Assembly: GCA_965224785.1 (NCBI GenBank)
Contig: OZ245062.1
Span: forward strand, 2,852,001 to 2,916,000
DNA from: JALSNL01 sp036479585
GTDB lineage: Bacteria > Bacteroidota > Ignavibacteria > Ignavibacteriales > Melioribacteraceae
Length of the DNA stretch: 64,000 bases
Direction of reading: 5' to 3'
This document shows positions 51,520-59,156 of this stretch, piece by piece. The position numbers were made by a program, and so were the translations under genes. The notes beneath the pieces are model-generated. The model was not told the DNA's origin and did not search any database. It saw nothing but the letters and a program-made list of their open reading frames with translations. The stretch's first letter is position 1. Each line of letters starts with the position of its first letter.

Positions 51520-53583
51520 ATGAATTCAATTATTTACGTTATACCTTTTCTAGGCTTATTAGCCTTGCTTTATTCTTTTATTAAAAGTTCTTGGATTTCT
51601 AAACAAGATCCGGGTAATGAAAAAATGGTGGAAATTTCTAACCATATAAAAGAAGGGGCAATTGCATTTCTTAAAACTGAATATAAATTACTAATTTGGT
51701 TTATTATTGTTGTAGCTATTTTATTAGCCTTCGCAAATAGTGGTAATGAAAATTCATCGTGGCTAATTTCTGTTTCATTTGTTGTTGGTGCATTCTGTTC
51801 TGCTCTTGCCGGTTATCTTGGAATGGTTGCCGCAACAAAAACTAATGTAAGAACAACACAGGCTGCACGCAAAGGTTTAGGCCCAGCATTAGAAATTGCT
51901 TTTGCTGGCGGTTCAATAATGGGAATGAACGTTGTTGGACTTGGTATTATTGGGCTAAGTGGTTTATTTATAATTTATTCAAATTTAGATTGGGATGTTA
52001 GTAAAGTTATAAATGTTTTATCAGGGTTTTCTCTTGGTGCTTCATCAATTGCACTTTTTGCAAGAGTTGGAGGAGGAATCTATACTAAAGCAGCAGATGT
52101 TGGTGCTGATTTAGCAGGCAAAGTTTATGAAGGAATTCCAGAAGATGATCCGAGAAACCCAGCTACTATTGCCGATAATGTAGGTGACAATGTTGGAGAC
52201 GTTGCAGGAATGGGTGCCGATCTTTTTGAATCTTACGTTGGTGCTATTATTGGAACAATGGTTCTTGGTGCAGTGTTTACATCGGAGTTTGTAGAATTTC
52301 CATTGGCTGGTGTAATATTACCATTGGTATTAGCTGGTGTTGGAATTGTTCTTTCTATTATTGGAACTTTCTTCGTTAAAGTTAAAGAAGGTGGAAGTCC
52401 GCAAAGAGCCTTAAACACAGGGGAATTTGGAACTGCAGCAATTATGTTAGTGGCTTCCTATTTTATTATTAACGCTTTATTGCCTGAGTCTTGGATTCAC
52501 AATGGTTTTGAATATACAAGTCTTGGAGTATTTTTTGCAACAATTATTGGCTTGGTTTCAGGAACACTAATTGGTATTGTTACAGAATACTATACTGGCA
52601 CTGAATATAAACCAGTTAGAAAAATTGCAGAACAATCTGTTACAGGGGCGGCAACAACAATTATTGCAGGACTTGGAGTTGGAATGATGTCAACTGCAAT
52701 ACCAGTTTTAATTATTGCAACAGCTATTATTACTTCTTACGAATTTGCAAACTTATATGGTATTGCAATTGCTGCATTGGGAATGCTTTCTATTACAGGC
52801 ATTCAACTTGCAGTTGATGCTTATGGACCAATTTCTGATAACGCTGGTGGTATTGCAGAAATGGCAGAGCTTCCTCCTGAAGTTAGAGAAAGAACAGATA
52901 CACTTGATGCAGTTGGAAATACTACTGCTGCAATAGGTAAAGGATTTGCAATTGGCTCAGCAGCCTTAACTGCTTTAGCACTTTTTAGTGCATATATGTT
53001 ACAAGCAGAAATAAAAGTTATTGATTTAGCAAAACCAATTATTATGGGTGGTTTGTTTATAGGAGCTATGCTTCCTTTTGTTTTTTCTGCATTGTCAATG
53101 AATGCTGTTGGTCGTGCGGCAAAGGAAATGATTGTTGAAGTTGGAAGACAATTTAGAGAAATTAAAGGATTAAGAGAAGGAACTGCTCCAGCAGAATATT
53201 CAAAGTGTGTTGAAATATCAACTAAAGCTGCTATGAAAGGAATGGTCTTGCCAGGGCTGATGGCTATTAGCGTTCCGGTAATTGTTGGTTTTACTTCTAA
53301 AGAAATGTTAGCTGGGTTATTAGCAGGTGTAACAGTCTCAGGAGTTTTGATGGCGATATTTCAATCCAATGCTGGTGGTGCTTGGGATAATGCAAAAAAA
53401 TTAATAGAAGGAAATATTACAATTGATGGTAAAGTTTACGGAAAAGGATCGGAAGTACACAAAGCTGCAGTAGTTGGTGATACTGTTGGCGATCCTTTCA
53501 AAGATACATCTGGACCATCATTAAACATTTTAATTAAATTAATGTCTGTTGTATCATTAGTGATAGCACCATTAATAAAATAA
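51520..53583 (+). CDS. hppA: Membrane-bound proton/sodium-translocating pyrophosphatase
   Basis: This 687-residue integral membrane enzyme couples pyrophosphate hydrolysis to ion pumping. About 15-16 helices are visible. The catalytic loop DVGADLAGKVYEGIPEDDP and NVGDNVGDVAGMGADLFES match the family, as does the late NAGGAWDNAKK. GNTTAAIGKGFAIGSAA carries Ala at the position where potassium-independent enzymes have Lys, so it should be the potassium-dependent type. Whether it moves protons or sodium cannot be read reliably. It follows pth by 12 bases and precedes rpsF, which has its own strong ribosome site. Confidence 0.95.
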   Translation: MNSIIYVIPFLGLLALLYSFIKSSWISKQDPGNEKMVEISNHIKEGAIAFLKTEYKLLIWFIIVVAILLAFANSGNENSSWLISVSFVVGAFCSALAGYLGMVAATKTNVRTTQAARKGLGPALEIAFAGGSIMGMNVVGLGIIGLSGLFIIYSNLDWDVSKVINVLSGFSLGASSIALFARVGGGIYTKAADVGADLAGKVYEGIPEDDPRNPATIADNVGDNVGDVAGMGADLFESYVGAIIGTMVLGAVFTSEFVEFPLAGVILPLVLAGVGIVLSIIGTFFVKVKEGGSPQRALNTGEFGTAAIMLVASYFIINALLPESWIHNGFEYTSLGVFFATIIGLVSGTLIGIVTEYYTGTEYKPVRKIAEQSVTGAATTIIAGLGVGMMSTAIPVLIIATAIITSYEFANLYGIAIAALGMLSITGIQLAVDAYGPISDNAGGIAEMAELPPEVRERTDTLDAVGNTTAAIGKGFAIGSAALTALALFSAYMLQAEIKVIDLAKPIIMGGLFIGAMLPFVFSALSMNAVGRAAKEMIVEVGRQFREIKGLREGTAPAEYSKCVEISTKAAMKGMVLPGLMAISVPVIVGFTSKEMLAGLLAGVTVSGVLMAIFQSNAGGAWDNAKKLIEGNITIDGKVYGKGSEVHKAAVVGDTVGDPFKDTSGPSLNILIKLMSVVSLVIAPLIK

Positions 53584-53650
53584 AACACAATAAACCCTGC
53601 TCTTAATAAATAGGTTAAGAGCCGAATTGTCCAAAGGGAGGAACAAACGT

Positions 53651-54064
53651 ATGAGTACAAAACATTATGAGAGCGTTGTAATTATCAATGCATCGCTTGA
53701 AGATGAACAAGTTAAAGTTACCATTAAAAATATCAAAGAAAGTATTACCACAAATGGTGGAGAAATTACTGCAATTGATGATTGGGGACGTAAGCGTTTA
53801 GCTTATAATATTAACAAAGCAAAAAGTGGTTATTATTTAATTTCTCGTTTTACTGCTTTACCAGCAATGGTTGATAATTTTGAAAGAGCATTAAAACTTG
53901 ATGAAACTATTGTTAGGTATATGACAATTGTTCTTGAGAAAAAAGCTATAGCACATATTGAAAAAATGAAAAAGATGAAACTAGAAGAAGATGAAAAAGT
54001 TGTAACTGAAGAAAAGGTTGAACCGAAGGAAGATAAAGAAAAAGCTACAACAAGTGACGAATAA
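53651..54064 (+). CDS. rpsF: 30S ribosomal protein S6
   Basis: This encodes 137 residues from the ATG at 53651, chosen because GGGAGG lies upstream. An earlier start at 53627 would add eight basic residues upstream of the ribosome site. The core KHYESVVIINASLEDEQ and NGGEITAIDDWGRKRLAYNI with MVRYMTIVLE-type ending are standard for S6. A charged Glu/Lys tail follows. It heads the rpsF-ssb-rpsR-rplI operon. Confidence 0.95.
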   Translation: MSTKHYESVVIINASLEDEQVKVTIKNIKESITTNGGEITAIDDWGRKRLAYNINKAKSGYYLISRFTALPAMVDNFERALKLDETIVRYMTIVLEKKAIAHIEKMKKMKLEEDEKVVTEEKVEPKEDKEKATTSDE

Positions 54065-54092
54065 TTTTTAACGATTTGTATGGAGGTTTTTA

Positions 54093-54578
54093 ATGGCTGA
54101 TTTGAAAATGGCTGAATTAAATAATATAATCATTGCTGGTAATTTAACGAAGGATCCTGTTTACAGAGAAACTTCAAATAAAACACCTGTAGTAAATTTT
54201 CACATTGCTGCTAACAGAAGATACAAAGATAGTGGAAATCAGTGGCAAGAAGATGTTTGTTACGTTGGTGTAGTGGCTTGGAACAAACTTGCGGATAGTT
54301 GTAGAAATAGAATCAACAAAGGAAGTGCAGTTCTTGTTGAAGGTGAATTACAAAGTAGAACATTTAAGACAGATGATGATAGAAATAGAACTGTTGTAGA
54401 AATAAAAGCAAAAAGAGTTCAGTTTTTAAATAAATTTACAAAGTCATCAACAGAATCAAATAAAGCTACTGAGAGTACTTCAACTGAAAGTAAAGATACC
54501 ACAACCGAAACTAAAGAAGACAATTCTTTTGATAAATTCTTAAGCGATGAAGAATCTAATATTTTGAATGATGAATAA
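54093..54578 (+). CDS. ssb: Single-stranded DNA-binding protein
   Basis: This 161-residue protein contains an OB fold (about 1-108), with LNNIIIAGNLTKDPVYRETS, VVNFHIAANRRYKDSGNQWQ and GSAVLVEGELQSRTFK. A Ser/Thr/Glu-rich linker follows and the end is acidic (SDEESNILNDE). The usual hydrophobic tip DDIPF that recruits partner proteins is missing from the C-terminus. Its place between rpsF and rpsR is conserved in most bacteria, which supports an SSB role. A GGAGG site precedes the start. Confidence 0.92.
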   Translation: MADLKMAELNNIIIAGNLTKDPVYRETSNKTPVVNFHIAANRRYKDSGNQWQEDVCYVGVVAWNKLADSCRNRINKGSAVLVEGELQSRTFKTDDDRNRTVVEIKAKRVQFLNKFTKSSTESNKATESTSTESKDTTTETKEDNSFDKFLSDEESNILNDE

Positions 54579-54598
54579 CAATTAAGGAAATTTAAATA

Positions 54599-54859
54599 AT
54601 GAGATCAAATAATAATAATAGTAACAATAGAAGACCAAATAAAAGAAGAACCAATACTAAAAAAACAAAAAGAGTAATTACTGAATTTATTGATTACAAA
54701 GATGGAAAAAAATTAATTAAATATATTTCCGATCAAGGTAAAATTATTCCAAGAAGAATTACAGGGCTAACTGCCAAACAACATAGAGAATTAGTTAGAG
54801 CTATTAAAAGAGCAAGACAAGTAGCAATATTACCATTTGTTTCAGAAGCTGTTAAGTAA
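54599..54859 (+). CDS. rpsR: 30S ribosomal protein S18
   Basis: This 86-residue basic protein has an Asn/Arg-rich disordered N-terminus, then FIDYKDGKKLIKYISDQGKI and PRRITGLTAKQHRELVRAIK, the diagnostic S18 motif, and RARQVAILPFV at the end. It lies 20 bases after ssb and 14 before rplI, within the standard operon order. Confidence 0.96.
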   Translation: MRSNNNNSNNRRPNKRRTNTKKTKRVITEFIDYKDGKKLIKYISDQGKIIPRRITGLTAKQHRELVRAIKRARQVAILPFVSEAVK

Positions 54860-54873
54860 AAGGAGAATTATAA

Positions 54874-55317
54874 ATGAAAGTTATTTTAAGAAAGAATTTT
54901 GAACAATTGGGTAATATTGGCGATTTAGTTCAAGTTAAAAACGGTTACGCAAGAAACTTTTTGTTACCCAGACAAATTGCTTATATAGCAACTAAAGGAA
55001 ACATAAAATCTTTAGAAGAAGAAAAATTACAGTATGCTAAAAAAGAAGAGAAAGAATTAACATCTTCAAAAGCACTTGCTACTGAATTGGGGAATGTATC
55101 TATTACAATTCCGGTTAAAGTTGGTGAAGAAGATAAAATATTTGGTTCAGTTACAAGTCAAATGATTGCTGAAGCTCTTAAGGAAAAAAGCTTTAATATT
55201 GATAGACGTAAAATTGAATTAGAAGAACCAATTAAAGCACTTGGTATTTATGAGGTTAATATTAAACTTCATCAAGAAGTAAATGCTATTGTTAAAACTT
55301 GGGTTGTAAGAGAATAA
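54874..55317 (+). CDS. rplI: 50S ribosomal protein L9
   Basis: This 147-residue protein begins MKVILRKNFEQLGNIGDLVQ and continues VKNGYARNFLLPRQIAY, the N-terminal 23S-rRNA-binding signature. A long helix (ISLEEEKLQYAKKEEKELTS-like) leads to a C-terminal domain with GEEDKIFGSVTSQMIAEAL. It is the last gene of the operon, and a strong terminator lies 30 bases after the stop. Confidence 0.96.
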   Translation: MKVILRKNFEQLGNIGDLVQVKNGYARNFLLPRQIAYIATKGNIKSLEEEKLQYAKKEEKELTSSKALATELGNVSITIPVKVGEEDKIFGSVTSQMIAEALKEKSFNIDRRKIELEEPIKALGIYEVNIKLHQEVNAIVKTWVVRE

Positions 55318-55347
55318 AATTCTTTTTAGTATAATCAAGGAAAAGTT

Positions 55348-55379
55348 AAAACCTCAACATTTTTGTTGGGGTTTTTTTA
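55348..55379 (+). terminator. Rho-independent terminator of the rpsF-rplI operon
   Basis: AAAACCTCAAC (55348-55358) pairs with GTTGGGGTTTT (55365-55375), allowing one G-T pair, then a run of T. It faces a convergent regulator gene, so it may serve both. Confidence 0.85.
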
Positions 55380-55389
55380 TGTGCATCCC

Positions 55390-55797
55390 TTATATCTCAA
55401 ATGATTGCTTTAGCTCAAGCAAAATCACATTCGCAAACTTAGACCGTTTTTCTACGTTAAGATGTAATTTAATTTCGTTAATGTGTGAATTTATCGTACT
55501 TGATGAAATATTTATTTTTTCTTCTATCGCTTTGGTTGATATCCCATCAACAGTAAGTATGAAAATTTCAAATTGTCTCTTTGTAAGTTTTTTTTCAATT
55601 TTATGCAATGCATCTTTATACTCTTTTTGCAAATTGTTGGGATCAGAAACTTGTCTTTTTAAGTTGTCATTTTCTTTTTCAAGTATGAATGTTTGTTCCT
55701 TCCATTTAGTTTTGGCTCGTATTTCATAAATTAGAATAGAAATTGTTAAAATAACTGTAAATAAAAATAGAACTAACCACGGGAGGGAAATAAACAT
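55390..55797 (-). CDS. Membrane-anchored LuxR-type HTH regulator
   Basis: This 135-residue protein has an N-terminal transmembrane helix (about 4-24, SLPWLVLFLFTVILTISILI), a charged coiled coil (about 30-65) and a C-terminal LuxR/GerE helix-turn-helix with LTKRQFEIFILTVDGISTKA and EEKINISSSTINSHINEIKL. There is no receiver or ligand domain, so the signal must come from a partner. The gene overlaps the preceding membrane-protein gene by 25 bases, so they are translationally coupled. A lux-box-like palindrome (56887-56906) lies before the first gene of the set. Such membrane-tethered DNA-binding proteins may bind DNA at the membrane or be released by proteolysis. Confidence 0.75.
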   Translation of the reverse strand: MFISLPWLVLFLFTVILTISILIYEIRAKTKWKEQTFILEKENDNLKRQVSDPNNLQKEYKDALHKIEKKLTKRQFEIFILTVDGISTKAIEEKINISSSTINSHINEIKLHLNVEKRSKFANVILLELKQSFEI

Positions 55798-56420
55798 AAA
55801 AAACTCCTTGCAAAGAAATAATTAGAAATAATTACTGCAATAGATTGCAGAAAAAAACCATAGGTTTCTAAGCCCACAGAAGATGGGAAAAGACCAATTA
55901 AAGTTATTGTTGAATAAAGATAAATACCAATATGAATAAAATTATATTCTTTCGGTAAGTGAATTTTTTTTTTGTCATTTACAAACGAAAGAAGAAATGA
56001 CATACTAAACAATACTATTACATCAAACCACAACATAAACGTTAAGGGGGCATTTCTTTCTCCAAATAAAAAATCACCTAAGACAGAAATAAGAATAGAT
56101 AAACCAACTAATAAAATAATATTCTTATTTTTTACATGTAACCATTTTAATAATAAATAAGTGAAAATAGCTATGTGAAATGGATAGTGCAATCGAAACA
56201 GAAATAAATTTTGCAATCCAAAACCATATGATAAAACCAACGCAAATGCTTGTAAAATAAATGTGACCCAAATATAGATTGCAAATAGTTTTAGTTCAAA
56301 ACTGAGTTTGATTTTCTTTATCCAACATGTTAAAGAAGTTCCAATTGGCAAAAGCATAGTGATAATAGCTATATAACTTGAAACCTCAAAGAACAAACTC
56401 AGAATCGAATTCATTTGCAT
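55773..56420 (-). CDS. Multi-pass membrane protein, unknown function
   Basis: This 215-residue protein has about seven hydrophobic helices, near residues 11-32, 40-62, 70-90, 98-115, 120-142, 158-178 and 183-205. Charged residues are concentrated between helices (KKIKLS, KNKN, NDKKKIHLPKE). It has no catalytic, transport or kinase motif. It resembles the 7TM cores found in some bacterial signalling proteins but with no output domain. The upstream gene ends one base before the ATG and the downstream regulator overlaps by 25 bases, so it is the middle gene of an operon. A sensor or signal-transducing role is inferred from that arrangement alone. Confidence 0.6.
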   Translation of the reverse strand: MQMNSILSLFFEVSSYIAIITMLLPIGTSLTCWIKKIKLSFELKLFAIYIWVTFILQAFALVLSYGFGLQNLFLFRLHYPFHIAIFTYLLLKWLHVKNKNIILLVGLSILISVLGDFLFGERNAPLTFMLWFDVIVLFSMSFLLSFVNDKKKIHLPKEYNFIHIGIYLYSTITLIGLFPSSVGLETYGFFLQSIAVIISNYFFARSFLCLFPSRG

Positions 56421-56421
56421 T

Positions 56422-56847
56422 CTACGGACAATGTGGTGGACAAGGTAAAACCATTTCTAAAGTATATGAACCATTAGTTAACGTTAATGTTTTAGGTCTC
56501 ATCTCAATTTTAGTACTTTTCATTCTTCCCTTTTTAAGTAATAACTCAACCTGGCTTGTACTCATTCTGTAAAACACTTCTCTTTCAGAAATTGCAAAAC
56601 CATTAATACTATTTCTTTTATTATCCAATGCTCTAACAATTCCAGTTTCTATATTTAACATAATATATTCTCCGGAATTTTTCAACATACTTTCTAATTC
56701 ATAATTGTTTATTTCAACAAATTTAACAACTTCTCCAAACTCCTTATTTGCATAATCAGCACCAAATATTTTACCAATTACTTGTGCGTTTAGAGAATTA
56801 AAACTAAAAAAAACTACCAACAAAAAAACATGCATTTTTGAACGCAT
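56422..56847 (-). CDS. Small exported protein with CPPHCP tail, unknown function
   Basis: This 141-residue protein has a signal peptide (MRSKMHVFLLVVFFSFNSLN, cleaved near AQ). The mature part has no recognised domain: beta strands such as EVVKFVEINNYELESMLKNS, GEYIMLNIETGIVRALDN and VFYRMSTSQVELLLKKGRMK. The last residues, CPPHCP, form a compact Cys-Pro-Pro-His-Cys-Pro motif that could bind metal, form a disulphide or carry a thioether. It is the first gene of the three-gene operon with the membrane protein and LuxR-type regulator, so it may be the extracytoplasmic sensor or the regulated product. Confidence 0.65.
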   Translation of the reverse strand: MRSKMHVFLLVVFFSFNSLNAQVIGKIFGADYANKEFGEVVKFVEINNYELESMLKNSGEYIMLNIETGIVRALDNKRNSINGFAISEREVFYRMSTSQVELLLKKGRMKSTKIEMRPKTLTLTNGSYTLEMVLPCPPHCP

Positions 56848-56886
56848 AATAAAATTCCTTAGTGAATTGTGAAAGAAAAAGTGGAA

Positions 56887-56906
56887 ACTCCATAAAAGTA
56901 TGGAGT
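56887..56906 (-). promoter_or_regulatory. 20-bp palindrome, candidate LuxR-type operator
   Basis: ACTCCATA-N4-TATGGAGT is a perfect 8-bp inverted repeat of 20 bp, like classical lux boxes. It lies 40 bases upstream of the operon containing the LuxR-type gene. A weaker ATCCA...TGGAT pair (56910-56927) follows. Confidence 0.45.
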
Positions 56907-56986
56907 AAAATCCATAGTTTTGTGGATACCCAAACAGTAAAAAACCTTGTACATTTAAATGTCAATTCAATGTTCTTTGTTTACTG

Positions 56987-57028
56987 TTTTGCAGTTCTCT
57001 TTTTGCAGTTCTCTTTTTGCAGTTCTCT
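56987..57028. repeat. 14-bp tandem repeat, three copies
   Basis: The unit TTTTGCAGTTCTCT is repeated exactly three times (56987-57028). It is A+T- and C-rich with no known protein-coding sense. It lies between two operons and may be a slippage-prone spacer. Confidence 0.75.
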
Positions 57029-57167
57029 AAAATTATTGCAAAAAAACTTTGTGAGAATTTAAATAATTATTTGGATTTATGCTATTAGAATTTTGCAAGA
57101 ATGGTAAATATTCCATTGTAGAATTTACAATGAAGTTACTTGACCAACAATTATCATAGGAGGTACA

Positions 57168-57271
57168 ATGTCTAATGACAATTTTTTATAAATGCAGAAC
57201 AGGGCTTTAGAGTAAAAAGAGTTTCTGCTGACAACACAAAGCTCTTAAAACTCTTTGCACCCTGTTCATGA
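57168..57271 (+). other. Short frame with slippery heptamer and hairpin (possible -1 frameshift or leader)
   Basis: A GGAGG site (57159-57163) precedes the ATG at 57168. The zero frame, MSNDNFL, ends at TAA (57189-57191). T_TTT_TTA (57182-57188), the canonical slippery heptamer, lies just before that stop, and a -1 shift opens a further 27 codons ending at TGA 57269. The extra sequence reads INAEQGFRVKRVSADNTKLL and continues KLFAPCS. Eight bases after the heptamer starts a nested hairpin: GAACAGGG/CCCTGTTC (57197-57204, 57260-57267) and AAAGAGTTT/AAACTCTTT (57216-57224, 57248-57256). It may be programmed frameshifting, a leader-attenuator, a broken gene or coincidence. Confidence 0.4.
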
Positions 57272-57310
57272 AAATTATAAAATAGTTAAAATTAACGAGA
57301 TAAAAAAGTG

Positions 57311-57373
57311 AATATCTTAAAAATACCTATTCTAATACAAATATTAGAGATTTTATTAGTGGCTTAAGATATT
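57311..57373. promoter_or_regulatory. Nested inverted repeat upstream of T9SS gene
   Basis: AATATCTTAA (57311-57320) and TTAAGATATT (57364-57373) enclose TCTAATA-CAAA-TATTAGA (57331-57348). It lies about 55 bases before the ribosome site of the following gene. It could be an RNA hairpin or an operator. Confidence 0.4.
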
Positions 57374-57427
57374 GTGATATTATCATCAACTACCGTAATT
57401 ATATATTTTAAAAAATGGAGTTTAAAA

Positions 57428-58411
57428 ATGAAAAAATCAATATTTCTTATTTTATTTCTTGGTATCAATATTCTCGCGTTTGGTTCTAATGTTTATTTCT
57501 TGAATAGTGGTTCAGGATATGTTTATACAAATGGACAGACTTTTTACAGTGAACAAGATGGTAATGCCTTAGTTGCATATCATCTTTGGGCAGATCCTAC
57601 GAAGTATACTGTTGATGTATGGGGAGCAGATATTCAAGACCCTGATGGAAATTGGACAGGTTGGAGTTACAATTCAGGTTCACAAGGAGGACACGACTGC
57701 CTGAAAGCTGGAACTTGGCATATTAAAGGACGAGTACACGTTGTTTGGGACATTTTTGGTTACAGTGATTATTGGATGTATTCGAGTTTCACATTATCCT
57801 TTACTGTTATAGATAATAATGCACCTTCAGCACCGCAAAACTTAACCGTAACAGAAAGTTCTGATGAGCATCCAGTACTAAATTGGTCTGCAAACTCAGA
57901 ACAAGATTTAAATAACTATAAAATATATAGAAGAAAAAATTATGAACCATGGTATATGATTGGTACACCTACTTCAACAACATATAAAGATTATGGTGTA
58001 ACAACTACATATAGACATGGCGACGATATTGAATATAAGATTACAGCAACAGATATAAACAGTAATGAATCTGACTATAGTAATACAGTATGGATAGAAG
58101 CACGACTCCTAAAAGATGGTGCAAATAACAAACTTGCAGAATTACCAAAAGTATTTTCATTATTTTCTAACTATCCAAATCCGTTTAACCCAACAACTAA
58201 TATTAGTTACCAATTACCAAAAGCAAGTAATGTAATTCTAAAGGTTTATGATGTATTGGGTAAAGAAGTTGCTAAATTAGTAAACGAAAATAAAAGTGCT
58301 GGTGTTTATAATATAAGTTTTGATGCTAGCAATTTACCAAGTGGTTTATATTTTTATAAAATACAAGCTGGAGAGTTTTCAGAAACTCGCAAAATGTTAT
58401 TAACAAAATAA
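57428..58411 (+). CDS. T9SS cargo: fibronectin type III plus type A sorting domain
   Basis: This encodes 327 residues from the ATG at 57428, which has GGAG eight bases upstream. A GTG at 57374 lies within an inverted repeat and would hide the signal peptide (about 1-22, ending FGS). The N-terminal ~130 residues are beta-rich with WGADIQDPDGNWTGWSYNSG, not recognised. Residues about 140-225 form a fibronectin type III domain (APSAPQNLTVTESS, VLNWSANSEQDLNNYKIY). Residues about 250-327 are the T9SS type A sorting domain with NYPNPFNPTTNISYQLPKAS and SGLYFYKIQAGEFSETRKML. It should be exported and attached to the surface by the type IX system. A terminator-like hairpin follows. Confidence 0.88.
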   Translation: MKKSIFLILFLGINILAFGSNVYFLNSGSGYVYTNGQTFYSEQDGNALVAYHLWADPTKYTVDVWGADIQDPDGNWTGWSYNSGSQGGHDCLKAGTWHIKGRVHVVWDIFGYSDYWMYSSFTLSFTVIDNNAPSAPQNLTVTESSDEHPVLNWSANSEQDLNNYKIYRRKNYEPWYMIGTPTSTTYKDYGVTTTYRHGDDIEYKITATDINSNESDYSNTVWIEARLLKDGANNKLAELPKVFSLFSNYPNPFNPTTNISYQLPKASNVILKVYDVLGKEVAKLVNENKSAGVYNISFDASNLPSGLYFYKIQAGEFSETRKMLLTK

Positions 58412-58420
58412 AACAACATA

Positions 58421-58442
58421 AGGGCAAGGTTAAACTTGCCCT
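58421..58442 (+). terminator. Hairpin after T9SS gene
   Basis: AGGGCAAG (58421-58428) and CTTGCCCT (58435-58442) pair perfectly with a 6-base loop. The following ATTTAAAAG is a weak U tract, so this is probably a terminator or partial one. Confidence 0.6.
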
Positions 58443-58494
58443 ATTTAAAAGTTTTATGAAACATAAATTGTAATAGTAATTATAAGGTTAGATA

Positions 58495-59145
58495 ATGAAA
58501 CAAATATTATTCGTTCTATTATTTATTTCAATCAACGTTTTGAAAGCACAGGAAAATAAACCTTTTTCCAATTTTGACTTTGGTTTTTATGGTGGTATTA
58601 ATTTTTACAATACAGACAATATTAGAGGTGATTTTCTTGTTGAACTTAAAACGAATCTCACATCTTCGCTTAAACTAAAAGCATCTACTGGTTATTTTAG
58701 GTCAATACAACCAAAATCTTATACTGTAAGAAAGTACTCTAAAAATACTATCATTGATACTGTTCCAAAATTTTTTGCATCTAAACATAATTTAGTAAGT
58801 AAAAATTATGATATTTTCCCGCTTACCTTAGGCATTCAATATAATTTCAATCAAAGTATTTTCTCGCCGTATCTTTCAATAGATGTAGTTTATAACTTTA
58901 TCAATACGTTTTTAGAGACTTCGCCACCTGAAGTTTGGTCTTATAATTCAATAGATGAAATACCAGCCGAATTTAAGGAAAAGCAAAAAGATGAAGAGCT
59001 TCCTAACAATTCCTATGGAATAATATTAGGAGTCGGTACATCATATAATATCTCTTCAAAATTAAATCTTGATATTAGATACATGTTTAAATACGATAAT
59101 AAAATTATAAACACGCATCATTTTATTATAGGAATTTATTTTTAA
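58495..59145 (+). CDS. Outer-membrane beta-barrel protein
   Basis: This 216-residue protein has a signal peptide (ending NVLKAQ) and alternating strands with Gly/Tyr/Phe (FSNFDFGFYGGINFYNT, LVSKNYDIFPLTLGIQYNFN, LNLDIRYMFKYDN), ending HHFIIGIYF. The aromatic final residue suits an outer-membrane barrel, and the size predicts about eight strands. It resembles the OmpA-like or OMP_b-brl fold. It sits between two T9SS cargo genes and may be coexpressed with the second (11 bases apart). Function unknown. Confidence 0.75.
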   Translation: MKQILFVLLFISINVLKAQENKPFSNFDFGFYGGINFYNTDNIRGDFLVELKTNLTSSLKLKASTGYFRSIQPKSYTVRKYSKNTIIDTVPKFFASKHNLVSKNYDIFPLTLGIQYNFNQSIFSPYLSIDVVYNFINTFLETSPPEVWSYNSIDEIPAEFKEKQKDEELPNNSYGIILGVGTSYNISSKLNLDIRYMFKYDNKIINTHHFIIGIYF

Positions 59146-59156
59146 GGGAGTCAGAG

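Noticed and set aside
56862..57062. 66-codon plus-strand open frame
   Set aside because: It spans the 20-bp palindrome and the 14-bp tandem repeat, so it is explained by those repeats. No ribosome site.
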